Source of the DNA: Xanthocytophaga flava
GTDB taxonomy: Bacteria > Bacteroidota > Bacteroidia > Cytophagales > 172606-1
Direction: 5' to 3'
DNA length: 64,000 nucleotides
Assembly: GCF_030068545.1 (NCBI RefSeq)
Contig: NZ_JASJOR010000004.1
Span: 372,001-436,000 of the forward strand
Each line of letters begins with the position of its first letter. Within the stretch, counting starts at the first letter, position 1. The notes beneath the pieces were generated by a model. It saw only the letters and a program-made list of their open reading frames with translations. It was not told the origin of the DNA and did not search any database. Both the position numbers and the translations under genes were made by a program. Of the stretch, positions 26,477 through 36,082 are shown piece by piece.

Positions 26477-29400
26477 TTAATGGACCTCCTGAAGTTTCAT
26501 TACCTTGGGCAAACGTACCACGAAGGTAGTACCATGACCTAATTCACTTTCTACCTCAACAATACCCTGGTGTTTCTGTATAATGCTATATGTGATAGAT
26601 AATCCTAATCCTGTACCTTGTCCAACTGGCTTAGTAGTAAAGAATGGATCAAATATCTTGTTACGGGTTTCATCAGACATACCTAAACCAGAATCTCGCA
26701 CAGAAATGATAATTGTGTCATCTTCATTTTTTGTTTCAACCCATATCAGGCCTACGCCATCAATAGCCTGAATCGCATTAGTGAGTAGATTCATAAATAC
26801 CTGATTCAGCTGTCCGGGATAGCATTCAATTTCAGGTAATGTTTTATCATACTCCCGTATTACCTGTATCCGGTTCTTGGTTTGTCCGGTCAGCAAGATC
26901 AATGTACTATCCAGACACTCATTAATATTGGCAAATTTACTTTCTGCCTCATCCAGCCTGGAAAACATACGAAGTCCTTTGACAATTTCAGCTGTACGTG
27001 AAGCACCCTGTTCTATTGACTGAAGTGTTAACCAAATAGTTTCTTTGTTCTCCTGATAAAACAGCGACTGCTTGATATCTTTCATCGCAGCCAGTTCCCA
27101 TGTAATTTGCTCTGTATTATGAACCTCTTCAATACGCTCATAGTGGGCAAGGATTTGATAAATCTCAGACAGTGATTGCTTTAGATTATCAACTCCTGCA
27201 TATACAAAGTTGATTGGATTGTTGATTTCATGCGCAATTCCGGCAGTAAGCTGCCCCAAAGATGCCATTTTCTCAGATTGTATCAACTGTGCTTGAGTAG
27301 AACGCAATTCTGCAATGGTCTCTTCCATAGCTTCATTCATTGCCTGCAGTTCTTCTCCATTAGAGCGAAGTTCTTCTTCAGAGGCCTTTAGCTCCCGATA
27401 GGCTTGCCACAATCTCAAATCTGATTCACGCTGATCTGTAATATCTTGTGCACTAATCAGAATTTGTGTTACCTTACCATCAGAGTCAAACTGAAAAGGG
27501 ACACCATGTGTGCAAATCAGTCGGTATTCATTTTGTATATTTCTGAGGTGAAATTCTATACTATGGGTTCCTTCTGTGGGAAATTCCTTCAGGTATTGTT
27601 TTACCAGAGGCTGATCCAATGGTAAAACAGATTGTTCCAGTAAAGATTTTTCTTTACCATGCAGCTCTTCATTTGTTGCACCCAAAAATGTCTGTAGAGC
27701 ATAATTTGCATAGATTACTGCTTGTTGTTCTACATCTACCACAAACAGGAAATCAGGAGTAGCATTGGCTACACTCTCCACAAAACGTAATGCATGTTGA
27801 GCTTTTTGTTTAGCATCAATTCTATCTGTAATATCCTGAATAAATGAAACAACTGCTTCTACCACTCCATTACTATTTTGCAATGGAAATATCAGATGAT
27901 CATAATAAACACGTCGTAAGTCGGATTCATCTCCAAACTTATTTGTCAAATCCATGTACTGATCCCTCACCATTACAACTTCGCCATTGTAGGCTCTTTC
28001 ATAATATGCTTTTAAACCTGTCGCTTTAGAAACTTCGTCCGTCAACACATTATATTGCCCAACACGATATCCTACAGAAGGTAAACCAAGAAAAGAACGA
28101 CGTGCCTCATTCATACGCAACGAGAATCCATTCTTATCAAAAACCTGTATTGGCAATGGAGAATGATCAAATAAAGCATTGATCAACCGATTGGACTCAG
28201 ACAACTCCTCTCTGGCTCGTTTAGACTCAGTAATGTCCATAGCTGTGCCATATAGTTTCACAACTGCTCCGGTCTCATCTTTGCGCACCCGTACTATTGT
28301 ATATAGCCAGCGAATAGATCCATCAGGAAGTACAACCCGTAGATCCCACTCAAATTCTTTTCCCAGAGATCTGGCACTATGAATGTTGATCAAAAACAGT
28401 CTCCTGTCATCAGGATAGATCAGATGTACAAATTTATTGATTTCGGGAAGTACCGAATGGGGTTCCATACCATGTAAACGGTACATTTCAAGAGACCACA
28501 AAGTTCTCTCTGTACGAAGGTCTATTTCCCAACTACCCAAACGAGCCACTCTCTGTGCCTCCTGCAGATTGTATTCACTATGTTCAAGTTGCTCCTGAAA
28601 TTTCTTCCGAGCGCTAATATCACGTGTACTGGATTGCAAATGAACCAGATTTCCATCTTCATCCTTCAATAGACTCACCTGAGTTTCTACCCATACATAG
28701 CTTCCGTCTTTACATTTAAACCGATACTGAATCAATCGACCTTGTCCATCATCCATTGACTTTCGGCGGGCTTCTTCTATATGTGCGTGATCATCCGGAT
28801 GTACAACGATTAACGGATGTTTGCCCACTAATTCATCTGGCAAATACCCTGTAAGTGACACAATCGCATCAGAAAGATAAATGTACGTGCCATCCGGTTC
28901 ATGAAGACATACAACATCTTTCGCATTTTGTGATAACAAACGATAGAACTCTTCACTTTTACGAAGTTTTTCTTCTACCTTATGTTTCTGTGTCATATCA
29001 GAGCCCACACCCAGATATCCGGTTATTTCCCCTTCTTCATCTCGAATGGGAGAAACCGTCAGAAGGATCGGAAATGTTGAGCCATCCTTACGCACATAAG
29101 TCCATTCACGAGTATCAAACGAACTATACTCTAACGGAGCAATCAACACTTCATATCCAGGTGTGATCTCCCGACCATATATGACAGACAACTGACCAGC
29201 TCGTTGCTTTAACTCATCCGAATCATGGAAAATATCGGGCGAACACTTCCCAATCAGATCAGTAGATGAATAACCCAACCATGCTCCGGCAGTAGTATTT
29301 ACATGTGTAATAATACCATCTTCGTCTGTGGCAACAATAGACACAATAGCACTTTCCAGTATAGCCTTCTGAAAAGCATTGGTTCGTGATAAATCTTCAG

Positions 29401-30115
29401 AAGCAATACGGAGCCTTTTAATCTGCGTCTTCTGATAGGCAAGAAAATTATTAATAATCTTTTTTAATGGCCGTAATAACAAAAAACCTAGTGCCAGCAA
29501 AATGACCAGCGTAACCAAAGTAGTTTGCAGAATCCATCTCTTCAGATTATACAGGTTATGCTCAGCATCTTTAATAGCTTGTAAGCCAATCTGGTCGTAT
29601 TCTCTACGAAGATAGGCTTCTTGTTTAAGAATATTCTTTACACTTTTCTTTACTGCCGCTTTGTAATTAGTACCTGATGTTTGAGTTGTTCTTACTAACT
29701 GAGCCACAGCCTTCATCATAGCTTTACGACGTGGCTCAGCTTTTTGATACAGTTCCGATACCTCTATACTAACAGGATCAGAAAGCAATAAACCAAGACG
29801 TTTGGAATGTACATCTTGGTTCTGTAATTTCTTATTAACGGACTGCCATTCTCCAACGTCTTCCTGTATCTGGAGTATATGTCTCTCCAGCGTTACCGGG
29901 TCTGTTGCCGCCTGTATTAGCAAAGCATCCTTTGCAATTGTCTGAACATACAATTTTTGTCCAGACACCAGACTTACTCTATTGAGATCACATATTCTGT
30001 TTTGCACTTTACGCTCTACTACCCATATGTTAATTAGTGCAACCAGAACAAACATTGCGGCTGCCACAAAAAATGACAAACGAATATTGCGACTAAGTTC
30101 TAACTGACCAATCAC
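26477..30115 (-). CDS. Membrane-bound multi-PAS sensor histidine kinase
   Basis: A 1212-residue kinase. Two transmembrane helices (about 13-32 and 192-212) flank a helical CHASE3-like sensor; five PAS domains follow (about 245-385, 390-510, 515-640, 645-785, 790-915), then a coiled coil, a phospho-acceptor His in GQLTAGIAHEINNPINF, and an ATPase domain with NQVFMNLLTNAIQAI, DSGLGM and GTGLGLS. The start codon is GTG at 30115, overlapping the TGA of the upstream gene (GTGA). That tight coupling supports the start and a joint function with the REC-kinase upstream. Confidence 0.88.
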   Translation of the reverse strand: MIGQLELSRNIRLSFFVAAAMFVLVALINIWVVERKVQNRICDLNRVSLVSGQKLYVQTIAKDALLIQAATDPVTLERHILQIQEDVGEWQSVNKKLQNQDVHSKRLGLLLSDPVSIEVSELYQKAEPRRKAMMKAVAQLVRTTQTSGTNYKAAVKKSVKNILKQEAYLRREYDQIGLQAIKDAEHNLYNLKRWILQTTLVTLVILLALGFLLLRPLKKIINNFLAYQKTQIKRLRIASEDLSRTNAFQKAILESAIVSIVATDEDGIITHVNTTAGAWLGYSSTDLIGKCSPDIFHDSDELKQRAGQLSVIYGREITPGYEVLIAPLEYSSFDTREWTYVRKDGSTFPILLTVSPIRDEEGEITGYLGVGSDMTQKHKVEEKLRKSEEFYRLLSQNAKDVVCLHEPDGTYIYLSDAIVSLTGYLPDELVGKHPLIVVHPDDHAHIEEARRKSMDDGQGRLIQYRFKCKDGSYVWVETQVSLLKDEDGNLVHLQSSTRDISARKKFQEQLEHSEYNLQEAQRVARLGSWEIDLRTERTLWSLEMYRLHGMEPHSVLPEINKFVHLIYPDDRRLFLINIHSARSLGKEFEWDLRVVLPDGSIRWLYTIVRVRKDETGAVVKLYGTAMDITESKRAREELSESNRLINALFDHSPLPIQVFDKNGFSLRMNEARRSFLGLPSVGYRVGQYNVLTDEVSKATGLKAYYERAYNGEVVMVRDQYMDLTNKFGDESDLRRVYYDHLIFPLQNSNGVVEAVVSFIQDITDRIDAKQKAQHALRFVESVANATPDFLFVVDVEQQAVIYANYALQTFLGATNEELHGKEKSLLEQSVLPLDQPLVKQYLKEFPTEGTHSIEFHLRNIQNEYRLICTHGVPFQFDSDGKVTQILISAQDITDQRESDLRLWQAYRELKASEEELRSNGEELQAMNEAMEETIAELRSTQAQLIQSEKMASLGQLTAGIAHEINNPINFVYAGVDNLKQSLSEIYQILAHYERIEEVHNTEQITWELAAMKDIKQSLFYQENKETIWLTLQSIEQGASRTAEIVKGLRMFSRLDEAESKFANINECLDSTLILLTGQTKNRIQVIREYDKTLPEIECYPGQLNQVFMNLLTNAIQAIDGVGLIWVETKNEDDTIIISVRDSGLGMSDETRNKIFDPFFTTKPVGQGTGLGLSITYSIIQKHQGIVEVESELGHGTTFVVRLPKVMKLQEVH

Positions 30116-31323
30116 ACTGCTACAGTTTGAAGTTGAGAGGTAAGAGATAATGGAAGTGCAAAACTAAAGCGGGTACCTTTGTTCAGTTCACTCTGTACAT
30201 GAAGAGAGCTGCCCAGGTCTGCCAGATATTCCTGACAAAGCATTAGCCCTAATCCAGTCCCTTTTTCATTGGCTGTACCCCGACTGGAAACCAGTTCCTG
30301 TCTTGCTAAGAGCTTACGAATATTTTCAGGTGATATTCCTACACCTGTATCTTCAACAGATACAATTACTTCATGATCGTTATTTTCCAGCTTTACTGTA
30401 ATTACACCATCTACAGGGGTAAACTTAATAGCATTGGAAATAAGATTACGTAAAACAACACTCAGCCGATCTGCATCTGCATACACTACTAACGGATCTA
30501 AAGGCCAGTCAATCTGAAAGGAAAGTTGTTTCTGGGATGCACTTAATTTATAGGCAGCCAAATGACTTTCCATTGTAGACTGCAGAGAGAAATGAGAAAG
30601 CACAGAAGGTGTCTGGTTCATTTGTTCCCGTGACCAGCTCAACATATTGTGCAACATAGATGAAAGATCACCCAATGTATTGTTCATTTGCCCAATAATA
30701 GTTGCAAATTCTTCAGGAGTAAAGTTCTGTTCCTCCATATATAGCTTCGTAAATGCCATTAACGACGCAATAGGAGAACGCAAATCATGGGAGATGATTG
30801 AAAACAACTTATCCTTTAACTTGTTTAGTTGTTTAAGTTCCTGATTTTTTACCAGAAGTTCATTTGTGCGTTCCTGTATTCTAACTTCCAGAAGAGTGTT
30901 TGACTCTGTCAGTTGTTGAATAAGTCTTTCATTTTCAAGAGTAAGACGATATTTTGTCAATGCATTATCCATGATTATACGCAACTCCTGATTGTTCCAG
31001 GGTTTCAATACATAATGGAAAATACCCACATCATTGAATGCACTCATCACAACTGACAAATCACTGTAACCTGTTACTATCATTCGCATGATATCAGGAT
31101 ATTGTTCTTTGACAGTTTTCAGTAATTCCAGTCCGTTCATCTGTGGCATTCGCTGATCTGTTACAATCAACTGAACCGGATGTTCTGCCAATAACTGGAG
31201 AGCTTCTGCGGCCGAATTGGCAGTCAGAATAGTATAATAGCGAAAGAAAGCACTTTTAAAGGCTAAAAGATTGTTTGGCTCGTCGTCCACATACAGGACA
31301 GTATAAGAATTAGATGAAGTCAT
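30112..31323 (-). CDS. Response regulator-histidine kinase (REC-HisKA-HATPase)
   Basis: A 403-residue protein with a receiver at the N-terminus (VLYVDDEPNN, phospho-acceptor in IVTDQRMPQMNG, LKPWNN), a coiled coil, then HisKA with FSIISHDLRSPIASL and an ATPase domain with NLISNAIKF, DTGVGI and GTGLGL. There is no transmembrane segment, so it is cytoplasmic. Putting the receiver before the kinase lets another kinase control its activity; the membrane kinase translated from the overlapping GTGA is the obvious candidate. A promoter box lies about 45 bp upstream. Confidence 0.88.
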   Translation of the reverse strand: MTSSNSYTVLYVDDEPNNLLAFKSAFFRYYTILTANSAAEALQLLAEHPVQLIVTDQRMPQMNGLELLKTVKEQYPDIMRMIVTGYSDLSVVMSAFNDVGIFHYVLKPWNNQELRIIMDNALTKYRLTLENERLIQQLTESNTLLEVRIQERTNELLVKNQELKQLNKLKDKLFSIISHDLRSPIASLMAFTKLYMEEQNFTPEEFATIIGQMNNTLGDLSSMLHNMLSWSREQMNQTPSVLSHFSLQSTMESHLAAYKLSASQKQLSFQIDWPLDPLVVYADADRLSVVLRNLISNAIKFTPVDGVITVKLENNDHEVIVSVEDTGVGISPENIRKLLARQELVSSRGTANEKGTGLGLMLCQEYLADLGSSLHVQSELNKGTRFSFALPLSLTSQLQTVAV

Positions 31324-31366
31324 GGCTTAATAACAGAGGAATACCAACAAAAGAAATGACCTGCCA

Positions 31367-31374
31367 CAAAATTA
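31367..31374 (-). promoter_or_regulatory. -7 promoter box for the REC-kinase gene
   Basis: On the minus strand TAATTTTG matches TAnnTTTG, about 44 bp before the start codon at 31323. An upstream T-rich element at suitable distance is weak, so this is a moderate prediction. Confidence 0.4.
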
Positions 31375-32202
31375 CTTTATCCACTCTCTATATATAAATG
31401 AAAAGAAACTTATACGTAACACAGGTATGATTCTCAAACAATTAGTATAGTAAGAAGGAAAGAGGAAAGGGGAAAAACAGCTAGAAAAGCCAATAAGATA
31501 CAATAGCTATAATTTCTGGCTTAGAAACATAGATGCAATAATTAAAACATTTTCTTCTTTTTTTGAACAAAAACAAGATTTCAACTTCCATATATGCCTA
31601 CACGCCTGTAGAATGTAAATCTCCTTTCGTATGTAAGTTTACCATCGATTATGTAATTATTATATAAATTTAAAACACTAGTCTGATCAAAACCTATATA
31701 GAAATACTCATTTTTTAGTTAAGTAGTAAAGCTACAATTGTGCCCTTATATACAATTTATTTTATTTACTAAGGTCTCAATAGTATGTATAACAGACCCA
31801 AATCTCTTGTAGTTAACCTATTATTTCCACAACACATTTAAGGTTCTACTCCAAGTACCTGATTATAACTATTCTATAAAAAAGTGTTTAGTCTACCTTA
31901 TCTTAAGTCAGGAATAATTTTTCATAATTAACACAACTATTAAAATAAATACAACCTATACATTAGCTTGAATGTAAGTTATCTATTTTGCGCATCACTA
32001 AACAAATCGTTTATCAAAAGATATTTCGAAAAGAAAATAAAAATTACACTTAAAAGACCCATGTTCTTATAACAGATTATTTTCATTTTTTCATGCTGTT
32101 TTTTTGCCATTGGGGTTTTATTCTCAGCATTTTTACAAAACCTTTTTCAGCAAAAAATAGCTATCGGAATTATGCAATAGAACAAAGAAGGTTATTTTTC
32201 CA
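31375..32202. other. AT-rich intergenic region without recognised genes
   Basis: About 830 bp between the REC-kinase promoter and the end of the small EamA gene. Very AT-rich. I see no ORF with coding character, no tRNA-like cloverleaf and no strong hairpin. An unannotated small RNA cannot be excluded. Confidence 0.4.
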
Positions 32203-32616
32203 TCATAGAATTAAAATCATGGTACCTACAATAATCAAACTAGCGCCTATTGCAGTTTTGACTGTAAGTGTTTCGCCGAGAAATATGACAGATAATACAA
32301 TCGCCAATGCTACACTTAACTTATCAGTAGGAGCTACTTTCGATACATCGCCTAACTGTAGTGCTTTAAAGTAGCAAAGCCATGAAAACCCGGTTGCTAA
32401 ACCGGAAAGGATCAGAAATATCCAGTTTACCTGAGTCAACGTGATTAACCCTTTCGCCTCTCTTTTACTCCAAACAATAATCCATGCCACTATAACAACC
32501 ACCAGAGTACGAATAGCCGTAGCCAGATCAGAGTTTACTCCTTTGATCCCTACCTTAGCAAGAATGGTTGTCAATGCTGCAAAAACAGCTGATAATAATG
32601 CATATATCCACCACAT
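32203..32616 (-). CDS. Half-size EamA-family transporter (4 TM)
   Basis: A 137-residue protein with four transmembrane helices and one EamA-like domain: MWWIYALLSAVFAALTTILAK at the start and GDVSKVAPTDKLSVALAIVLSVIFLGE in the second half, both typical of the drug/metabolite transporter superfamily. Usual EamA transporters have ten helices with two such domains; this length is that of four-helix single-domain members, which must dimerise. Substrate unknown. It is divergent from the ferredoxin reductase gene. Confidence 0.8.
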   Translation of the reverse strand: MWWIYALLSAVFAALTTILAKVGIKGVNSDLATAIRTLVVVIVAWIIVWSKREAKGLITLTQVNWIFLILSGLATGFSWLCYFKALQLGDVSKVAPTDKLSVALAIVLSVIFLGETLTVKTAIGASLIIVGTMILIL

Positions 32617-32807
32617 AGTTTTATAATTATCCTAAGGAAAGATTTCTAAAATAAAACTTAACAAATTCAACTAATCTCCTCACCAAGATGTTATTCTAAT
32701 AGGATATAACCAAAAGTTATGACCAATAAAAAATATTGATTGGCTGTATTCTGCAAGTTATTCCACTTTTACAAAGAATTACATACTATAAGCATACAAA
32801 CAATAAA

Positions 32808-33818
32808 ATGGAAAATATAGTAACCGATATATGTATTATTGGAGCTGGTCCAGTTGGACTTTTTGCAGTATTTGAAGCAGGATTATTAAAAATGCGTTGT
32901 CATCTGGTTGATGCGTTGCCTCAGGTAGGTGGCCAATTATCAGAAATATATCCACAAAAACCGATTTATGATATTCCAGGATACCCGGAAGTAAAAGCAC
33001 AGGATCTGGTAGATCGGTTAATGGAACAGATAGCTCCCTTTCATCCTACCTTTACATTGGGAGAACGGGTAGATTCTGTCGAAAAACAAACTGATGGTTC
33101 TTTTATATTAACAACCAATGAAAAAACAGAAATTGCCTGTCAGGTAATAGTTATTGCAGGCGGACTTGGTTGTTTTGAACCTCGTAAACCGGAGATTGAA
33201 CATCTTGAAGAGTTTGAAGGCAAAGGAGTAGTCTATATGGTTAAAAATCCGGAACTGTTCAGAGATCGCAGAATTGTACTGGCAGGTGGAGGAGATTCCG
33301 CTCTAGATTGGACACTATTTCTTTCAAACGTAGCTAAAGAAGTAACGCTAGTACACAGAGGAGAAACATTCAGAGGAGCTCCAGACTCTGCTGAGAAAGT
33401 ATTTGAATTAGCGCATCAGGGAAAAATTAATCTTTTGCTAAAATCAAATGTAGTAGCTATCAATGGTAATGGACATCTAAACACAGTATCCATCTCTGGA
33501 AAGGATAATGCAATTACTACACTGACAGCAGACCACCTGATCCCCTTATTCGGACTTACTCCAAAACTGGGGCCTATTGCAGACTGGGGATTGTCAATTG
33601 ATAAATCAGCGATTTCGGTCAACACAGAAGATTATTCTACTAATGTAGAACGTATCTTTGCCATTGGAGATATAAACACATACCCTGGAAAGCTAAAGTT
33701 GATTTTATGTGGTTTTCATGAAGCCGCATTGATGGCACAAAGTGCTTTTAAATATGTATATCCTAATCAGAAATTAAGTTTTAAATATACCACCGTTAAT
33801 GGTGTAAATGCATTTTAA
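32808..33818 (+). CDS. Ferredoxin-NADP+ reductase, thioredoxin-reductase-like type
   Basis: About 336 residues from MENIVTDICIIG; the frame extends upstream to 32736 but the conserved N-terminus starts here. It has the FAD motif IIGAGPVGLFAVFEAG, the NADPH motif VLAGGGDSALDW and the C-terminal FAD motif FAIGDINTYPGK, and no CxxC redox pair. This is the YumC/TrxR-like ferredoxin reductase type. A ferredoxin gene starts 3 nt after its stop, so the two very probably form an electron-transfer pair. Confidence 0.88.
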   Translation: MENIVTDICIIGAGPVGLFAVFEAGLLKMRCHLVDALPQVGGQLSEIYPQKPIYDIPGYPEVKAQDLVDRLMEQIAPFHPTFTLGERVDSVEKQTDGSFILTTNEKTEIACQVIVIAGGLGCFEPRKPEIEHLEEFEGKGVVYMVKNPELFRDRRIVLAGGGDSALDWTLFLSNVAKEVTLVHRGETFRGAPDSAEKVFELAHQGKINLLLKSNVVAINGNGHLNTVSISGKDNAITTLTADHLIPLFGLTPKLGPIADWGLSIDKSAISVNTEDYSTNVERIFAIGDINTYPGKLKLILCGFHEAALMAQSAFKYVYPNQKLSFKYTTVNGVNAF

Positions 33819-33820
33819 TT

Positions 33821-34141
33821 ATGATTCAGTTCACAATTGAAGATCGCAATGGAGAAAGGCAATCGATAGAGGCTCCTGATGATATGAACCTCAGCCTGAT
33901 GGAAGTGTTGAAAGCATCTGAATATGAGATACTGGCAACCTGTGGAGGCATGGCCTTGTGTGCAACCTGTCATGTTCAGGTACTTCAGGGTAATGATTTA
34001 CTACCGCAGCCCTCGGATATGGAACTGGATATGCTGGATACTTTACCAAATGCGACCAATCACAGCCGACTTGCCTGCCAGCTTAGAATCTCAGAGGCAA
34101 TGCAAGGTAGTATATTCCAGATAGCTGGGGAGTTACAATAA
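33821..34141 (+). CDS. [2Fe-2S] ferredoxin, adrenodoxin type
   Basis: A 106-residue ferredoxin. The four cluster ligands are Cys41, Cys47, Cys50 and Cys86 in the C-x5-C-x2-C...C pattern of adrenodoxin/ISC-type ferredoxins (TCGGMALCATC and RLACQL). The ATG is two bases after the reductase stop, implying translational coupling. It should carry single electrons from the NADPH-dependent reductase to an acceptor enzyme such as a monooxygenase or Fe-S assembly system; no acceptor is next to it. Confidence 0.9.
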   Translation: MIQFTIEDRNGERQSIEAPDDMNLSLMEVLKASEYEILATCGGMALCATCHVQVLQGNDLLPQPSDMELDMLDTLPNATNHSRLACQLRISEAMQGSIFQIAGELQ

Positions 34142-34167
34142 CCTCTCTGTTTCTGAGAAATAGAAGT

Positions 34168-34233
34168 AGTAATACAGTAAATGTATGGAAGCTTTGATTA
34201 TCAAAAATACTCCTGTAAGTTTACTGTATTACT
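34168..34233. promoter_or_regulatory. Perfect 14-bp inverted repeat with 38-nt loop
   Basis: AGTAATACAGTAAA (34168-34181) and its exact complement (34220-34233) flank 38 nt between the ferredoxin and the EamA gene. The second arm ends 20 bp before the EamA start. It may be a terminator or attenuator stem or a pair of operator half-sites. Confidence 0.45.
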
Positions 34234-34252
34234 ATACCATACAATTCTGTTC

Positions 34253-35194
34253 ATGACATCAGCCTCATCAACGCCCAGATGGTTAATTATTCTGGCATTT
34301 TTTAATATTTATGTAATCTGGGGTTCAACCTATCTGGCAGTTCGCTTTGGTCTTCAGGGTTTCCCTCCCTTTATCCTATCTGGCATTCGTTACCTGACAG
34401 CTGGAATCTTACTTTACCTTATAAGTCGTGCCCGCAAAGAAGAACAACCAGATGGCAGGTCTATTAGAATCAATGTAATCAGTGGCATTTTGATGCTGGT
34501 AGGAGGTTCAGGCATGGTTGCCTGGGCCGAACAATATATTACTTCAGGACAGGCCGCTATTCTGATAGCAACAGAGCCCTTCTGGTTTTTGTTATTGGAC
34601 AAAAAACGCTGGAGTTTCTATTTTGCCAATAAAAGTATTATTGCAGGTCTGTTGATTGGCTTTGTTGGTATTATTTTATTTTTCCAATGGCAGGATCAGA
34701 CGCAACTTGCTACCTCATCCAGTCAATATGCATTTATAGCCTCTCTAGTAGTATTAGTGAGTGCAGTATTCTGGGTTATAGGTTCTTTGTATTCCAAAAC
34801 CAATGCCTTTTCTGCATCTGTTATTGCCAATGCCGGCATTCAATTATTTGCAGCAGGAATAGGATGCTTTCTATTAAGTACTTTCACCCATGAATGGTCT
34901 ACCTTTGCTATACGAAATGTATCCTGGCAAGCATGGAGTGGGTTGTTATTCCTGATCTTTATGGGTTCTCTGGCAGCATATCTGTCCTTTGTATGGCTTA
35001 TTACTTTCTTACCTCCTGCTTTAGTAAGTACTCATACGTATGTAAATCCGGTGGTAGCAGTTTTATTTGGCTGGATATTGGCAAACGAAACGTTATCCCT
35101 ACTTCAATTGCTTGCACTGGTTGTAATTCTTATAGGTATATTACTTATTAACCTACCTTCGTATCGATCAATAAGAACTACAAAGGCTAAGTAA
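34253..35194 (+). CDS. EamA-family transporter (10 TM)
   Basis: About 313 residues from MTSASSTPRWLIILAFF; upstream frame extension lacks a credible leader. Around ten hydrophobic helices and two EamA domains are visible: FNIYVIWGSTYLAVRFGLQ at the start and VSTHTYVNPVVAVLFGWILANE in the second half, as in YedA-like exporters of the drug/metabolite transporter superfamily. Probable inner-membrane exporter of metabolites; substrate unknown. It ends 27 bp from the convergent cheR gene with no terminator between. Confidence 0.85.
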   Translation: MTSASSTPRWLIILAFFNIYVIWGSTYLAVRFGLQGFPPFILSGIRYLTAGILLYLISRARKEEQPDGRSIRINVISGILMLVGGSGMVAWAEQYITSGQAAILIATEPFWFLLLDKKRWSFYFANKSIIAGLLIGFVGIILFFQWQDQTQLATSSSQYAFIASLVVLVSAVFWVIGSLYSKTNAFSASVIANAGIQLFAAGIGCFLLSTFTHEWSTFAIRNVSWQAWSGLLFLIFMGSLAAYLSFVWLITFLPPALVSTHTYVNPVVAVLFGWILANETLSLLQLLALVVILIGILLINLPSYRSIRTTKAK

Positions 35195-35221
35195 AACCAG
35201 TTCCAGGAAATTGAACACAAA

Positions 35222-36043
35222 CTATATTTTCTGATAAATCTTGCAGGAAGCATCGTAAGTGTAGAACAGATCTTTGTAGCCTTTGGGAAGTGTATCATAA
35301 TAGCCAATACTGAGAAACCCTCCTTCTGGCAAACAGTCATGAAAAAGCTTCAACACTTTCATTTTTAAGACTTCATCAAAATAGATCATCACATTGCGGC
35401 ATAAGATCATATCAAACACCTGTGGCATTTCGTCTTTTACCAGATTGTGCTGGTCAAAGACAATATTGTGAGTACTAACTTTATTAAACACCATATTCTC
35501 TTCGGCCAGAGAATAATAGGCATTTAGCTCCTTCTTTCCCTGTGCAGCAGTATAATTGTCTGTATACGTTTTCTGGTACAGAGAAGAGAACTTACCCTGC
35601 CGGGCATTTCGGATAGAACTACTATTAAGGTCTGTAGCAATTATAGATACATTAGAACTAATTTCCTCTTCTTCAAGTGTAATAGCCATCGAATACACTT
35701 CCTCACCTGTTGAGCATCCTGCATGCCAGATAGAAAGATTTTCCTTAGACTCATATACGGGTAGTATCTCTGTACGTAACTTGACCCAGAAGTCTTGATT
35801 CCGAAACATTTCGGTAAGTCCTACAGTAATCTCATCAATGAAACATTGAATAAAACTGGCATCATAGATAATTTTTCGCCACAGCCCCAGTGAATTTTCC
35901 AGATTATATTTGGCAATAATCCGATTTATTCGCCTACTCAATGACAAAGGTTCATAGTTTGAAAAATCCAGGCCATATCTTCCATAAATAGCGCGGATTA
36001 AAGAATCCAATTCTTCCTGAGTGAGTTGATTTGTATTCTGCAT
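35222..36043 (-). CDS. cheR: Chemotaxis methyltransferase CheR
   Basis: A 273-residue CheR: N-terminal helical domain followed by a SAM-dependent methyltransferase with IWHAGCSTGEEVYSMAITLEE (SAM-binding loop) and FDMILCRNVMIYF. It should methylate glutamates of chemoreceptors, here most likely the multi-PAS MCP at the head of the operon. It is the last gene of the chemosensory cluster, 39 bp after the GAF/PAS sensor gene. No TPR or other fused domain. Confidence 0.92.
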   Translation of the reverse strand: MQNTNQLTQEELDSLIRAIYGRYGLDFSNYEPLSLSRRINRIIAKYNLENSLGLWRKIIYDASFIQCFIDEITVGLTEMFRNQDFWVKLRTEILPVYESKENLSIWHAGCSTGEEVYSMAITLEEEEISSNVSIIATDLNSSSIRNARQGKFSSLYQKTYTDNYTAAQGKKELNAYYSLAEENMVFNKVSTHNIVFDQHNLVKDEMPQVFDMILCRNVMIYFDEVLKMKVLKLFHDCLPEGGFLSIGYYDTLPKGYKDLFYTYDASCKIYQKI

Positions 36044-36082
36044 TCAACTTAACTTATTAATAACGACCTAAAATAACCTGAA

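Noticed and set aside
32093..32374. 93-residue plus-strand ORF
   Set aside because: It is mostly antisense to the small EamA transporter, whose translation is clearly the real one.
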